Source of the DNA: Sulfurimonas sp. HSL1-2
Lineage (GTDB): Bacteria; Campylobacterota; Campylobacteria; Campylobacterales; Sulfurimonadaceae
NCBI RefSeq assembly: GCF_039645565.1
Contig: NZ_CP147914.1
Coordinates: 1,857,573-1,921,572, forward strand
DNA: 64,000 nucleotides
Reading direction: 5' to 3'
The translations under genes and the position numbers were made by a program. Below the pieces are notes generated by a model, which had not been told where the DNA came from, did not search any database, and worked only from the letters and a program-made list of their open reading frames with translations. Below are positions 25,950 to 34,824 of this stretch, one piece after another (position 1 is the first letter of the stretch; every line of letters begins with the position of its first letter).

Positions 25950-26686
25950 TGTACGCGAGATTAAAACGCCTGTTACGGCCCGAAAAACACAGCTCCGAAC
26001 CGCTGACGACCGACCTGCATTCACATCTCGTCCCCGGGATCGACGACGGGGCCAAAGACTTAGAGACGTCACTGAACCTCGTGCGCTCACTCTACGATCT
26101 TGGATACCGCCGCCTCATCACGACACCGCATATTATGATGCACCGCTTTCCCAACTCCCGCGACACGATCCTGCGGGGGCTCGACACCCTTCGCACTGCG
26201 ATCGACACCGAAGGGATTCCCGTGACGATCGACGCAGCCTCCGAGTACTACGTCGACGAGCACTTCCGCGAACTGATCGACAAGGGAGAGCTGCTCACCT
26301 TCGGCGAAAATGAAGTGCTTTTCGAGCTCTCCTACGTCATTCCCCCCGTCGACCTCGACACCATCATTTTCGAGCTCCAAAGTAGCGGCTACCAGCCGGT
26401 ACTCGCCCACCCCGAGCGCTATCTCTATATGCACAAGGATGAAGAGGCCTATCCCCGGCTCAGGGAGAAAGGGGTCCGTTTTCAGGTCAACATCAACTCC
26501 CTGGGGGGCTACTACTCCAAACCGGTCCAAAAAGCCGCCCGTCGTCTCATGGATGAAGGGTGGATCAGCTACCTGGGATCCGACACGCATCACCGGCGCC
26601 ATATCGACGCCCTTACCAAAACGCTGCGCGCCGATATCGTCACCAAGGTGCAGCGAAACAACACCTTGCGCAATAACGTGCTTTAG
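25949..26686 (+). CDS. PHP-type protein-tyrosine phosphatase (CpsB/YwqE family), 245 aa
   Basis: Metal-binding PHP motifs are intact: DLHSHLVPGIDDGAKD, TTPHIMMHRFPNSRD, a conserved Glu in DAASEYYVDEHF, PVLAHPERYLYM and YLGSDTHHRR. Family members use divalent metals to dephosphorylate the tyrosine tail of bacterial tyrosine kinases such as the one encoded convergently next door, and thereby control polysaccharide chain length. Cytoplasmic. No Shine-Dalgarno sequence is seen. Confidence 0.93.
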   Translation: MYARLKRLLRPEKHSSEPLTTDLHSHLVPGIDDGAKDLETSLNLVRSLYDLGYRRLITTPHIMMHRFPNSRDTILRGLDTLRTAIDTEGIPVTIDAASEYYVDEHFRELIDKGELLTFGENEVLFELSYVIPPVDLDTIIFELQSSGYQPVLAHPERYLYMHKDEEAYPRLREKGVRFQVNINSLGGYYSKPVQKAARRLMDEGWISYLGSDTHHRRHIDALTKTLRADIVTKVQRNNTLRNNVL

Positions 26687-26695
26687 GCGCGGCGC

Positions 26696-29035
26696 TTACG
26701 TATAATACTTGTCTCCGCCGTACTTGTAACCATAGCCGTAGCCGTAGCCGTAATTCTTCTGCAGATCCACACCGTTAAAGACGAGACCGACATGCTCGAT
26801 CTTATGGTCCTGGATCAGCGTATCAAGCCCGCGGATAAACTCTTTTTTCGAATAGCCGCAGCGTGCCACGAGCAGGGATGCATCCGCACGGTGCATCAGA
26901 ATCGCCGCATCGGTCACCAGACCGACCGGCGGGGTATCGAGGATGACGTAGTCATAGCGCTCGCGCAGCTCCGCAATGATCTCCTTGGCATAATCGGACA
27001 TAATCAGTTCTGATGGGTTAGGCGGGACCGGTCCGGCAGCGATAATATCAACCCCATCCTCTTCGGAGTGTTGTACGACCTCTTCCAGCATATGGCGGTG
27101 GCTCAGCAGTGTACTGACACCCTTGTCGTTCTGGAGCCCGAAATGGTCGCTCAGCTTTGCCCGCCGCATATCAAGGTCAAGCGTAATGACGCGTTTGCCA
27201 CTCTTGGCCATGATTGCCGCCAGGTTGGCTGCAATCGTCGTCTTCCCTTCTCCCGAAACGGTCGAGGTGACGACGATCGTTTTATACGCCGTATCGCTTC
27301 GCATGAATTCCAGGTTCGTACGCAGCGCCCGGAGCGCTTCGAAGAAGATCGAGTCAGACTTCTTGCCTTTGGCCATAGGAATGACACCGTATACCGGGAT
27401 ATGTGTCAATTGTTCGACATCTTCCTTGCTTCTGACCGTATCGTTAAAGAATTCCCGCAAAAGCACCAGTCCAAGTCCTAGCACCAATCCAAGTAATATT
27501 CCCACAGCCACAATCATTTTGCGTTTAGGTTTCACTGCTCCCGTTGGTAACAGCGCGGTGTCTACAACTGTGACGCTGGAAACCGTAGAGGCCTTCAGGA
27601 CAGCGGTTTCCGCACGGCGCTCGAGCAGAAATGAATACACTTTTTCATTGACCATAAAACTGCGCTGTAAATTAGCAAGCTCTAACTCTTTTTGCGGAAG
27701 GGCCTTCATCGATTTAGTGTATTTTTGGATAACTTTCTCAATGCGTTTCTTTTGTGCCAGAAGGTTTTGCTGAATGGCATCTATCGAACTGTCAATACGG
27801 TTTTTCAAAATATTGATCTGTTCCGTTATTTTGACGACTTCCGGGTGGAACTCCGTATATTCGACCAGCAGTGCCGACTCCTGTGCCTGTTTTTCCTGCA
27901 GTTGTGCAACCATTTCTCCCAAAGCGGGTGTATCAAGTTGCAGACTGTCAAAAGAGATATTTGTCACATCCTGCCCTGAAACGATATATTGTTCCAGACT
28001 GGAAACAATATTCAATTGAAAATCCAGTTGTGTCAATTTTGTTTCATAATCTGCCAACGTCGTCATCGTCGCTTGAGCCTGCGAACTGACATCGATCAGT
28101 ACATTCTTCTTTTTGAATTTTTCCAGACTGCTCTCGGAACGCTTTAGTTTCTCGCTGATGACCTCGAGCTGCTCATCCAAAAACTGTAAAGACTTTTCTG
28201 CCTCGGATGTTTGCCGTTCCAGACCTTCATCAATATAGGCATCGCATAAAGCGTTGACAACCTCTTGTGCCCGTAAAGGAACCGTGTCTGAATAGGAAAT
28301 CCGCAATACAGAAGAGTATCGTCCGACGATATCCACTTTAACCCTGCTTTGAATCGACAATGCTTGGGCGATCTTGTCGTCGTATATTCTAAAAGAGTAG
28401 GTTTGATTTTTTGCAGGTTCGTACACCTTGTCAATGACGAAAGTGAACCATTTGGTGCTGATTCTCTCGCCATAGGCGTGAATCGAGGAATCAATGGGTT
28501 CCATTTTTGGTTCTTCGATCCCCAGTAACAGCCTTCGAATCGACTCAACCAGGTTAAAGGACTCTTCATCCTTGAGCAGGCCCAAACGGAACTGCTGATC
28601 GTTGAGAGGGGTTAGCACGAATGTGCGCCCTTTGACCCTGGGATTAAGATAGGAGTGTGTCACAATAAATGGAACGTTCTTATAAAGTTCCCGCTGCTTC
28701 CATCCGCTCTTTACAAAGTAGCGTGTCGTGAAATCGACGGATTCGAGTACGCGCGACGCCATATAGCGGGATTGCAGAATCTGCATTTCACTCATGAGGT
28801 CATCCTGACTCCCGCTGATGGCCTGCATCAGCGGACTGCCACTGTCGCGGTTTTTGACCCCACCAAGCCTGATCGTTCCGTTTGCGCTGTAGACAGATGG
28901 CTGTAAATAAGCATAAACAGCCGCCCCCGCTCCAAACAGGATTGCAAGTAAAACGATGAACCACCAGGCACTTTTGAGCGCCTTTAGCATTGCCTGAATA
29001 TTAATCTGTGCATTCGAATCGTTCAATGTCGACAA
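26696..29035 (-). CDS. Wzc-like chain-length determinant / BY-tyrosine kinase, 779 aa
   Basis: An N-terminal Wzz segment with a membrane helix (AWWFIVLLAILFGAGAAVYA), a long periplasmic coiled-coil region (residues about 270-450), a second membrane helix (KMIVAVGILLGLVLGLGLVL) and a cytoplasmic BY-kinase with Walker A (VSGEGKTTIAANLA), A' (VITLDLDMRRAKLSDHFG) and B (YVILDTPPVGLV). The tail NYGYGYGYGYKYGGDKYYT is the autophosphorylated Tyr cluster. The TTG at 29035 has AAAAGG 6 nt upstream; a TTG at 29071 would overlap the wza gene. It works with Wza in exopolysaccharide export. Confidence 0.93.
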   Translation of the reverse strand: MSTLNDSNAQINIQAMLKALKSAWWFIVLLAILFGAGAAVYAYLQPSVYSANGTIRLGGVKNRDSGSPLMQAISGSQDDLMSEMQILQSRYMASRVLESVDFTTRYFVKSGWKQRELYKNVPFIVTHSYLNPRVKGRTFVLTPLNDQQFRLGLLKDEESFNLVESIRRLLLGIEEPKMEPIDSSIHAYGERISTKWFTFVIDKVYEPAKNQTYSFRIYDDKIAQALSIQSRVKVDIVGRYSSVLRISYSDTVPLRAQEVVNALCDAYIDEGLERQTSEAEKSLQFLDEQLEVISEKLKRSESSLEKFKKKNVLIDVSSQAQATMTTLADYETKLTQLDFQLNIVSSLEQYIVSGQDVTNISFDSLQLDTPALGEMVAQLQEKQAQESALLVEYTEFHPEVVKITEQINILKNRIDSSIDAIQQNLLAQKKRIEKVIQKYTKSMKALPQKELELANLQRSFMVNEKVYSFLLERRAETAVLKASTVSSVTVVDTALLPTGAVKPKRKMIVAVGILLGLVLGLGLVLLREFFNDTVRSKEDVEQLTHIPVYGVIPMAKGKKSDSIFFEALRALRTNLEFMRSDTAYKTIVVTSTVSGEGKTTIAANLAAIMAKSGKRVITLDLDMRRAKLSDHFGLQNDKGVSTLLSHRHMLEEVVQHSEEDGVDIIAAGPVPPNPSELIMSDYAKEIIAELRERYDYVILDTPPVGLVTDAAILMHRADASLLVARCGYSKKEFIRGLDTLIQDHKIEHVGLVFNGVDLQKNYGYGYGYGYKYGGDKYYT

Positions 29036-29051
29036 AGTATCCCTTTTATCC

Positions 29052-29861
29052 CTATTTTGTAAAGTAGTCAAGTGCTACCCAGGTCGTCAATGTTTGTGAG
29101 ATCAAACTGAGAATAGGCGTGATCTCGCGGATCGCAATGTTGGTTGCTTTCATATCTCTCGGCTGGACATAAACGATGTCGTTCGGCCGCAACACAAGAT
29201 CTGATACATGCAACGACGCCATATGCGACATATCGATCAGACGGATTTCCGGATTGTTATTAAGATTCCCGCGAATGATCATGACATCGTTGCGTTTTCC
29301 GTAATCACCAAAATCTCCGCATCGCGCAATGGCTTCAAAAATCGTCATTGTTTCATTCAGAACCGGGATCATCCCCGGTGATTTCACTTCCCCAAGCACG
29401 TATACTCTCTGGTTTAAAATCTTGACGGTAACAAAAGGGTGACGAAGATATTTGGCATACTTCTCAGTGAGGCTCTTGCTCGCTTCAGCTGTTGTCATCC
29501 CTTGAAGAGAAACCTCTCCGATCAATGGAACATATACATTCCCATCCTGTGAAACAAGGTAGCCGTCTTGATTGTTCAAGAGTGTCCCGGCACTTGATGA
29601 CGTGGACGTCGCCGACGTGGCCTGCAGCTGCTCTGTTCCTGCAGCCGATTGCCGGTAAACGTTAAAAACATTGATGGAGACACGGTCACCCGGTGAAATC
29701 TTATTTTCATACCGGACACTCTCTTCAAGCTTTTCCGGCGTGGCACGGTATTCGATCGTTTGGTTCTCTTCTGCCTGAAACAGTTTGTACTGTTTGATAC
29801 TGCATCCGCTGAATAGAATAAGCGAAAAGGTCATGACAGTCGTCAGCAATCGCACGGGCAT
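29052..29861 (-). CDS. Polysaccharide export outer-membrane lipoprotein (Wza family), 269 aa
   Basis: The lipoprotein signal TVMTFSLILFSGC is followed by a Poly_export domain (NKISPGDRVSINVFNVYRQS) and SLBB domain (VYVLGEVKSPGMIPVLNETM), ending in a possible C-terminal helix (LSLISQTLTTWVALDYFTK). It should form the outer-membrane export channel for the polysaccharide made with the adjacent kinase. GGAG precedes the ATG, and a TATAAT box lies about 35 bases upstream. No glycosyltransferases are encoded nearby, so the sugar genes lie elsewhere. Confidence 0.93.
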   Translation of the reverse strand: MPVRLLTTVMTFSLILFSGCSIKQYKLFQAEENQTIEYRATPEKLEESVRYENKISPGDRVSINVFNVYRQSAAGTEQLQATSATSTSSSAGTLLNNQDGYLVSQDGNVYVPLIGEVSLQGMTTAEASKSLTEKYAKYLRHPFVTVKILNQRVYVLGEVKSPGMIPVLNETMTIFEAIARCGDFGDYGKRNDVMIIRGNLNNNPEIRLIDMSHMASLHVSDLVLRPNDIVYVQPRDMKATNIAIREITPILSLISQTLTTWVALDYFTK

Positions 29862-29894
29862 AGGTACTCCAATGTCAGTCTGATATTGTGTTGG

Positions 29895-29900
29895 ATTATA
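29895..29900 (-). promoter_or_regulatory. -10 box of the wza-wzc operon
   Basis: TATAAT on the minus strand inside AGTCTATAATCC, about 35 bases before the wza ATG. No -35 box is obvious. Confidence 0.6.
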
Positions 29901-29961
29901 GACTATGGCGTGTAAAAAGAAGCTAAGCCGGGGAAAAACGTTATGAAGCGTGAAGGAGACT

Positions 29962-29978
29962 GGTGCCGCGAGGGCACC
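29962..29978. terminator. Hairpin after the mrp gene
   Basis: GGTGCC-GCGAG-GGCACC begins 3 bases beyond the mrp stop codon; GTTTTAG follows on the plus strand. Weak evidence for termination in the mrp direction. Confidence 0.4.
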
Positions 29979-29981
29979 GTT

Positions 29982-31154
29982 TTAGTGGCAGCCGCAGCCT
30001 GTGCCGCAGCTTTCGCCGCTGCTCTGTGTGCTCTGCTGCGGGGCCGCTGCCGTGGAGCAGGCGGAAACGCCCGGAGGGGTGTTTGGCTGGATCGCCATGT
30101 TGTCGACGCCGCCCTCTTCGTTGATCTTTTCGATCTGCGCCCAGATGTCCTCGGCCGCTTTCATATAGCGCTTGGCCGTTTCGGATTCCGGCTTGGCGTA
30201 GGTGACAGGTTTGCCTTCGTCACCGCCGATGCGGACCGCCGGCTCGATCGGGATCTCGGCGAGGATATGTGTTCCGAACTCCTTCGCGAGAGGTGCTGTC
30301 GTACCTTTGCCGAAGATGTCGTATTCGACACCCGTATCCGGCGCGATGAAGCCGCTCATGTTCTCGACGATACCGCCGATCGGGATGTGCAGTTTCTTGA
30401 ACATGTCGAGTGAACGGCGGGAGTCGTCCAGGGAGACCGTCTGCGGTGTCGTGACCGTGACGCCGAGGGTGACGGGGACACTCTGTGCCAGGGTCAGCTG
30501 CGCGTCACCCGTGCCCGGAGGCATGTCGATGACGAGACAGTCCAGCTCGGACCAGAGGATGTCGCGCAGGAACTGCTCAATCGCCTTCATGATCATCGCG
30601 CCGCGCCAGATGAGCGACTGCCCCTCTTCCATCAGGGAGCCCATGGACATCATTTCGATCCCATACGCTTTGAGCGGCAGGACCTTGTTGCCCTGGATCT
30701 CCGGCTTGACCTCTTCGACACCGAGCATCCGCGGGATGTTCGGACCGTAGATGTCCGCATCGAGCAGACCGACTTTCTTGCCCTGCATCGCCAGCGCGAT
30801 CGCCAGGTTGACGGAGCTGGTCGATTTGCCGACACCGCCCTTACCGGAGCTGACCATGATGAAGTTCTTCACCTGCGGCGCGATATTCTTGCCCTTGGAG
30901 GAGCTTTCGCGCGGCATTTTCGGTGCCGTGATGTTGATGCTGACGTTGGCCGCGCCGGCACGCTTGAGCTCCGCGGTCGCCTCGTCCGTGATCTGCTGCG
31001 CCACTTCCGGTGCGCTGGAAGTGATATCGACCGTAACGCTGACGTCGCTGCCGTTGACACTGATCTCTTTGACGAATCCGAAGGTTACGATATCTTTCGT
31101 AAAGCCCGGGTACGTCACGTTAGACAATGCCGATTTAACAATTTCTTCTGTCAT
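29982..31154 (-). CDS. mrp: Mrp/NBP35-type Fe-S carrier ATPase, 390 aa
   Basis: An N-terminal MIP18/DUF59 domain (residues 1-85) is followed by a ParA-like ATPase with deviant Walker A (SSGKGGVGKSTSSVNLA), LLDADIYGPNIPRML and DMPPGTGDAQLTL. The C-terminus ends in a Cys-rich tail (SCGTGCGCH), a possible extra cluster site. Family members assemble and hand over Fe-S clusters. AAAGGAAA precedes the ATG. It is 19 bases downstream of thiC, whose product needs a 4Fe-4S cluster, in the same direction. Confidence 0.93.
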   Translation of the reverse strand: MTEEIVKSALSNVTYPGFTKDIVTFGFVKEISVNGSDVSVTVDITSSAPEVAQQITDEATAELKRAGAANVSINITAPKMPRESSSKGKNIAPQVKNFIMVSSGKGGVGKSTSSVNLAIALAMQGKKVGLLDADIYGPNIPRMLGVEEVKPEIQGNKVLPLKAYGIEMMSMGSLMEEGQSLIWRGAMIMKAIEQFLRDILWSELDCLVIDMPPGTGDAQLTLAQSVPVTLGVTVTTPQTVSLDDSRRSLDMFKKLHIPIGGIVENMSGFIAPDTGVEYDIFGKGTTAPLAKEFGTHILAEIPIEPAVRIGGDEGKPVTYAKPESETAKRYMKAAEDIWAQIEKINEEGGVDNMAIQPNTPPGVSACSTAAAPQQSTQSSGESCGTGCGCH

Positions 31155-31173
31155 AACTGTTTCCTTTTAAAAT

Positions 31174-32547
31174 TTAGTGCTGTGCCGCCGCCGCTTCTCT
31201 GGCGATGGCTTCGATAGCTTCTGGGTTTTCCATAATGTTCTGCGTGATCTTGTACGAGCAGAACTTCGGTCCGCACATGGAGCAGAACTCCGCCTCTTTG
31301 AAGACGTCCTGCGGCAGGGTCTCATCGTGGTACTCACGTGCCCGTTCGGAGTCGAGGGCAAGTTCGAACTGCTTCTCCCAGTCGAAAGTGTAGCGCGCGT
31401 CGCTCATCTCATCATCGATATCGCGCGCCCCTTTACGGCCGCGGGCGATGTCCGCCGCATGCGCCGCGATCTTGTAGGCAATGATCCCTTCGCGGACATC
31501 TTCCGCGTTCGGCAGTCCCAGGTGCTCTTTGGGTGTGACATAGCAGAGCATGGACGCCCCGTGCCAGCCGCCGACCGCCGCGCCGATCGCAGAGGAGATA
31601 TGGTCATATCCCGCCGCGATATCGGTAACAAGCGGCCCGAGAATATAGAAAGGTGCCTCGTGGCAGAGCTCACGCTGCAGCTTCATGTTGCGCTCGATCT
31701 GGTTGAGCGGCACGTGCCCCGGTCCCTCGATCATCACCTGGACATTCTTTTCCCAGGCGCGCAGGGTCAGCTCGCCCAGGACTTTCAGTTCGCCCAGCTG
31801 GGCGTCGTCGCTGGCGTCCGCCAGACAGCCCGGGCGCAGCGAGTCGCCCAGGGAGAGGGAGACGTCGTGGCGCGCACAGATATCCAGGATCTCGTCGAAC
31901 GCCGTGTAAAACGGGTTCTCGCGGTGGTAGTGCATCATCCATGCCGCCATCAGCGAACCGCCGCGGCTGACGATCCCCATCTTGCGTTTGGCGACCTTCG
32001 GCATCGTCTCGAGCAGGAAGCCCGCGTGGATGGTGAAATAGCTCACCCCCTGCTGGGCCTGGCGCTCGAGGACCTCGAGCATCTTCTCGATGGTAAGGTC
32101 CTCGATCTTGTTGTTGACGTCGTGCAGGATCTGGTAGATCGGCACTGTCCCGATGGGGATCTTGGAGTTGGCGATGACCGCTTTGCGGATCTCGTCGAGG
32201 TCGCCGCCGGTGGAGAGGTCCATCGCCGTATCCGCTTTATAATGTTGGGAAACCTGAACCTTCTCGATCTCGCCCTGGACATCCGAGGCGATCGCCGAAG
32301 AGCCGATGTTCGCGTTGATCTTGCAGGTCGCAGCGATCCCGATGGCCATCGGCTCAAGGTTGGTGTGGTTCACATTGGCCGGAATGATCATACGGCCGCG
32401 GGCGACCTCGGAGCGTACCAGCTCCGGCGACAGATCTTCGACTTTGGCGACGTACTCCATCTCTTCGGTAATGATGCCCTGCTTGGCATAATACATCTGC
32501 GTGCGGACTTTATCGTTCTTACGTTTCTCTACCCATGAGGTTCTCAT
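31174..32547 (-). CDS. thiC: Phosphomethylpyrimidine synthase ThiC, 457 aa
   Basis: Characteristic ThiC sequence: [53 protein letters not shown] and the C-terminal cluster motif [13 protein letters not shown] (CxxCxxxxC). It converts aminoimidazole ribotide to hydroxymethylpyrimidine phosphate for thiamine. The ATG at 32547 follows AGGAG; an upstream in-frame start at 32565 has none. The 271-base leader contains no recognisable TPP riboswitch. Confidence 0.98.
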   Translation of the reverse strand: MRTSWVEKRKNDKVRTQMYYAKQGIITEEMEYVAKVEDLSPELVRSEVARGRMIIPANVNHTNLEPMAIGIAATCKINANIGSSAIASDVQGEIEKVQVSQHYKADTAMDLSTGGDLDEIRKAVIANSKIPIGTVPIYQILHDVNNKIEDLTIEKMLEVLERQAQQGVSYFTIHAGFLLETMPKVAKRKMGIVSRGGSLMAAWMMHYHRENPFYTAFDEILDICARHDVSLSLGDSLRPGCLADASDDAQLGELKVLGELTLRAWEKNVQVMIEGPGHVPLNQIERNMKLQRELCHEAPFYILGPLVTDIAAGYDHISSAIGAAVGGWHGASMLCYVTPKEHLGLPNAEDVREGIIAYKIAAHAADIARGRKGARDIDDEMSDARYTFDWEKQFELALDSERAREYHDETLPQDVFKEAEFCSMCGPKFCSYKITQNIMENPEAIEAIAREAAAAQH

Positions 32548-32780
32548 AGCGAACTCCTGTAGCAATTCTTTGGCGTAATATAGTCACCGCCGATAAAAAG
32601 GCCTACGGCATATCGAACGAGCGACAATCTTTCAAAATAAATTAAGAGAAATTTACTCCGAATTGCAGCAATCTTATTTGTGGAATCATACATTATCCGC
32701 CGCAATTTTCCGCTGGCATCCCAGCCTGAAAAGAAAAAGTATTACGATTCTACACAAGCATCACAAAAGCTTTGCATCTG

Positions 32781-32786
32781 TATAAT
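32781..32786 (+). promoter_or_regulatory. -10 box of the ispDF operon
   Basis: CTGTATAAT followed about 32 bases later by the TTG start; AAAGAGG (32805-32811) is the ribosome site. The rest of the 271-base gap is AT-rich without genes. Confidence 0.6.
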
Positions 32787-32818
32787 TTCGTAACATTTTT
32801 CCGTAAAGAGGATAGTTT

Positions 32819-33940
32819 TTGTCTGATTTAACGCTTATCCTGCTAGCTGCCGGAGATTCAAGCCGGTTTCAATGCGGAGTGAAAAAACAGTGGCTTCGCA
32901 TCGGCGACGCACCGCTGTGGCAATTTGTTACCGATCGTTTCATCCGAAGCGAACAATTTGCAGAAGTGATCATCACCGCCCACCCCGAGGAAACCGCATA
33001 CATGCAACTTCACGGCGCGTACCGTGTCGTCAACGGCGGCAGCGACCGCCAGGCCTCCCTGCGCAATGCACTGGCCGAGGTCAAGACCCCCTACGTCATG
33101 GTCACCGACGTCGCCCGCGGCTGCATCGACAAGGCACTCATCTCACGCCTCATCGCGGCACGGGATAAAGCGGACTGCATCGTGCCGGCCCTCGGCGTGC
33201 ATGATACCGTCGCCTTCCACGGCGAGACGATCGACCGCGGCGCGCTGCTGCGCATCCAGACCCCGCAGCTCTCCAAGACGGACGTGCTCAAAGCGGCCCT
33301 GGCCACCGATGAAACCTATACGGACGAAAGCAGCGCCATCGTCGCCGCCGGCGGCAGCCGCCACTTCGTCGAGGGGGATGAAGCGGCCCGGAAACTGACG
33401 ACGCTGGCCGATCTGAAGGCAATGGCATGCTTCGAGGGACCGGCGGCAACAGTGCTTAGTGGCAACGGGTTCGATGTACACGCCTTCGATACCGAAGGGA
33501 GCATGGTTCTCGGCGGCGTCGCCATCGACCACCCCGTCGGCTTCAAAGCCCACAGCGACGGCGACGTCGCCATCCACGCCCTGATCGACGCCCTGCTCGG
33601 CGCCGCGGGCCTTGGGGACATCGGGATGCTTTTTCCCGATACGGACGACACCTACAAGGGGATCGACTCGGCCGAGCTGCTGGACACAGTCGTCACGCGC
33701 CTAAAACGCTACGGATTCGGCATCGTCAACGCCGACATCACGATCGCGGCGCAGGCCCCGCGCCTCTCGCCTTATAAAGAAGCGATGCGGCAGCGGCTCG
33801 GGACCATTCTCGGGCTCCCGCCCGTACGCGTCGGCGTCAAAGCGACAACGACGGAAAAACTCGGCTTCGTCGGCCGCAAAGAGGGGGTCGCCGTGATGGC
33901 CTCCGCAACCTTAAATTATATAAATTGGACACAGTTATGA
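32819..33940 (+). CDS. ispDF: Bifunctional IspD-IspF enzyme, 373 aa
   Basis: The N-terminal half is IspD (LILLAAGDSSRFQCGVKKQW, TDVARGCIDKALIS); the C-terminal half from about residue 215 is IspF (GNGFDVHAF, FKAHSDGDVAIHALIDALLG, GDIGMLFPDTDDTYKG). It performs two non-consecutive steps of the methylerythritol phosphate isoprenoid pathway. The fusion is standard in Campylobacterota and some Alphaproteobacteria. TTG start with AAAGAGG 7 nt upstream. It overlaps the next gene by 4 nt. Confidence 0.97.
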   Translation: MSDLTLILLAAGDSSRFQCGVKKQWLRIGDAPLWQFVTDRFIRSEQFAEVIITAHPEETAYMQLHGAYRVVNGGSDRQASLRNALAEVKTPYVMVTDVARGCIDKALISRLIAARDKADCIVPALGVHDTVAFHGETIDRGALLRIQTPQLSKTDVLKAALATDETYTDESSAIVAAGGSRHFVEGDEAARKLTTLADLKAMACFEGPAATVLSGNGFDVHAFDTEGSMVLGGVAIDHPVGFKAHSDGDVAIHALIDALLGAAGLGDIGMLFPDTDDTYKGIDSAELLDTVVTRLKRYGFGIVNADITIAAQAPRLSPYKEAMRQRLGTILGLPPVRVGVKATTTEKLGFVGRKEGVAVMASATLNYINWTQL

Positions 33941-34824
33941 GAGTATTGATTATTGAGAACGAGATCTATTTGGCACAGAGCATCGCCAGCAAACTGGGTG
34001 AACTGGGCTACCAGTGCGACATCAGCAGTTCCATCCAGGACGCTTTCAAAGGGGTCGCCTACGATGTCGTGCTGCTCTCGACCAACATCAGCGGCCAGGA
34101 CATCTACCCCGTCATCGAAGCGTTCCGGGACGCCGTCGTCATCCTGATGGTCTCCTATATCAGCAACGATACCGTGACCAAGCCGCTGGCCGCCGGGGCG
34201 AAAGACTACATTCTCAAGCCATTTATGATCGAGGAGCTCATTAGAAAGATCGAACATTTCCAGGAGTTCAACCGCCTCAAACTGGCCAACGAAACCTACA
34301 AGCGCTACCTCGACCAGCACTTCAAGGGGGTCAAGATCACGCAGGACCTCGACAATGTCACACCGCCGGTCTTCATCGCCTCGAACTTTCAGAAATACGC
34401 CGACCGTTTCGCCTTCGATTATGCGAAATCCAACGGCCGGGAGCTCGTCTACATCAGCCTCGACAACTCCAACGCCTTCAACGAAATCTCCAAAGCGCCG
34501 GCTTCCGCCCTGCTCTACATCACCGATTTCCAATCGTTGAAGAAGGCCGACCGCAAACCCTTCCTGGAGCTGATCAACGCGCGCAACGTCATCGTCTCCA
34601 GCACCGACTCCGTCGATGTCGAAGGCGTCCAGATAATTGAGATAAAAAGTGACAGCACGGTCTTCGAACAGGGTGATATCCTCCCGATCGAGGACTATGT
34701 TAAATATATCGTGTTAAATTATCAGCATAAATTCCCCGATACGGAACTCTCCAAAAAACTGGGAATCTCGCGTAAAAGCCTCTGGGAGAAGCGTAAAAAG
34801 TATGGCATCATCAAGAAAAAATAG
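33937..34824 (+). CDS. HP1021-type atypical orphan response regulator, 295 aa
   Basis: A receiver-like domain (MRVLIIENEIYLAQSIASKL) has Ser where the phospho-acceptor Asp should be (YDVVLLSTNISG), while the Lys is kept (DYILKPFMIEE). A middle domain of unknown type follows, and the C-terminus is a Fis-like helix-turn-helix (LSKKLGISRKSLWEKRKKYG). Position directly after ispDF and length match HP1021 of H. pylori and Cj1608, known as redox-responsive, phosphorylation-independent regulators that also bind oriC. The ATG overlaps the ispDF stop (ATGA). Confidence 0.93.
   Translation: MRVLIIENEIYLAQSIASKLGELGYQCDISSSIQDAFKGVAYDVVLLSTNISGQDIYPVIEAFRDAVVILMVSYISNDTVTKPLAAGAKDYILKPFMIEELIRKIEHFQEFNRLKLANETYKRYLDQHFKGVKITQDLDNVTPPVFIASNFQKYADRFAFDYAKSNGRELVYISLDNSNAFNEISKAPASALLYITDFQSLKKADRKPFLELINARNVIVSSTDSVDVEGVQIIEIKSDSTVFEQGDILPIEDYVKYIVLNYQHKFPDTELSKKLGISRKSLWEKRKKYGIIKKK

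Noticed and set aside
32548-32818. TPP riboswitch before thiC
   Set aside because: None of the conserved THI-box segments is visible on the minus strand.
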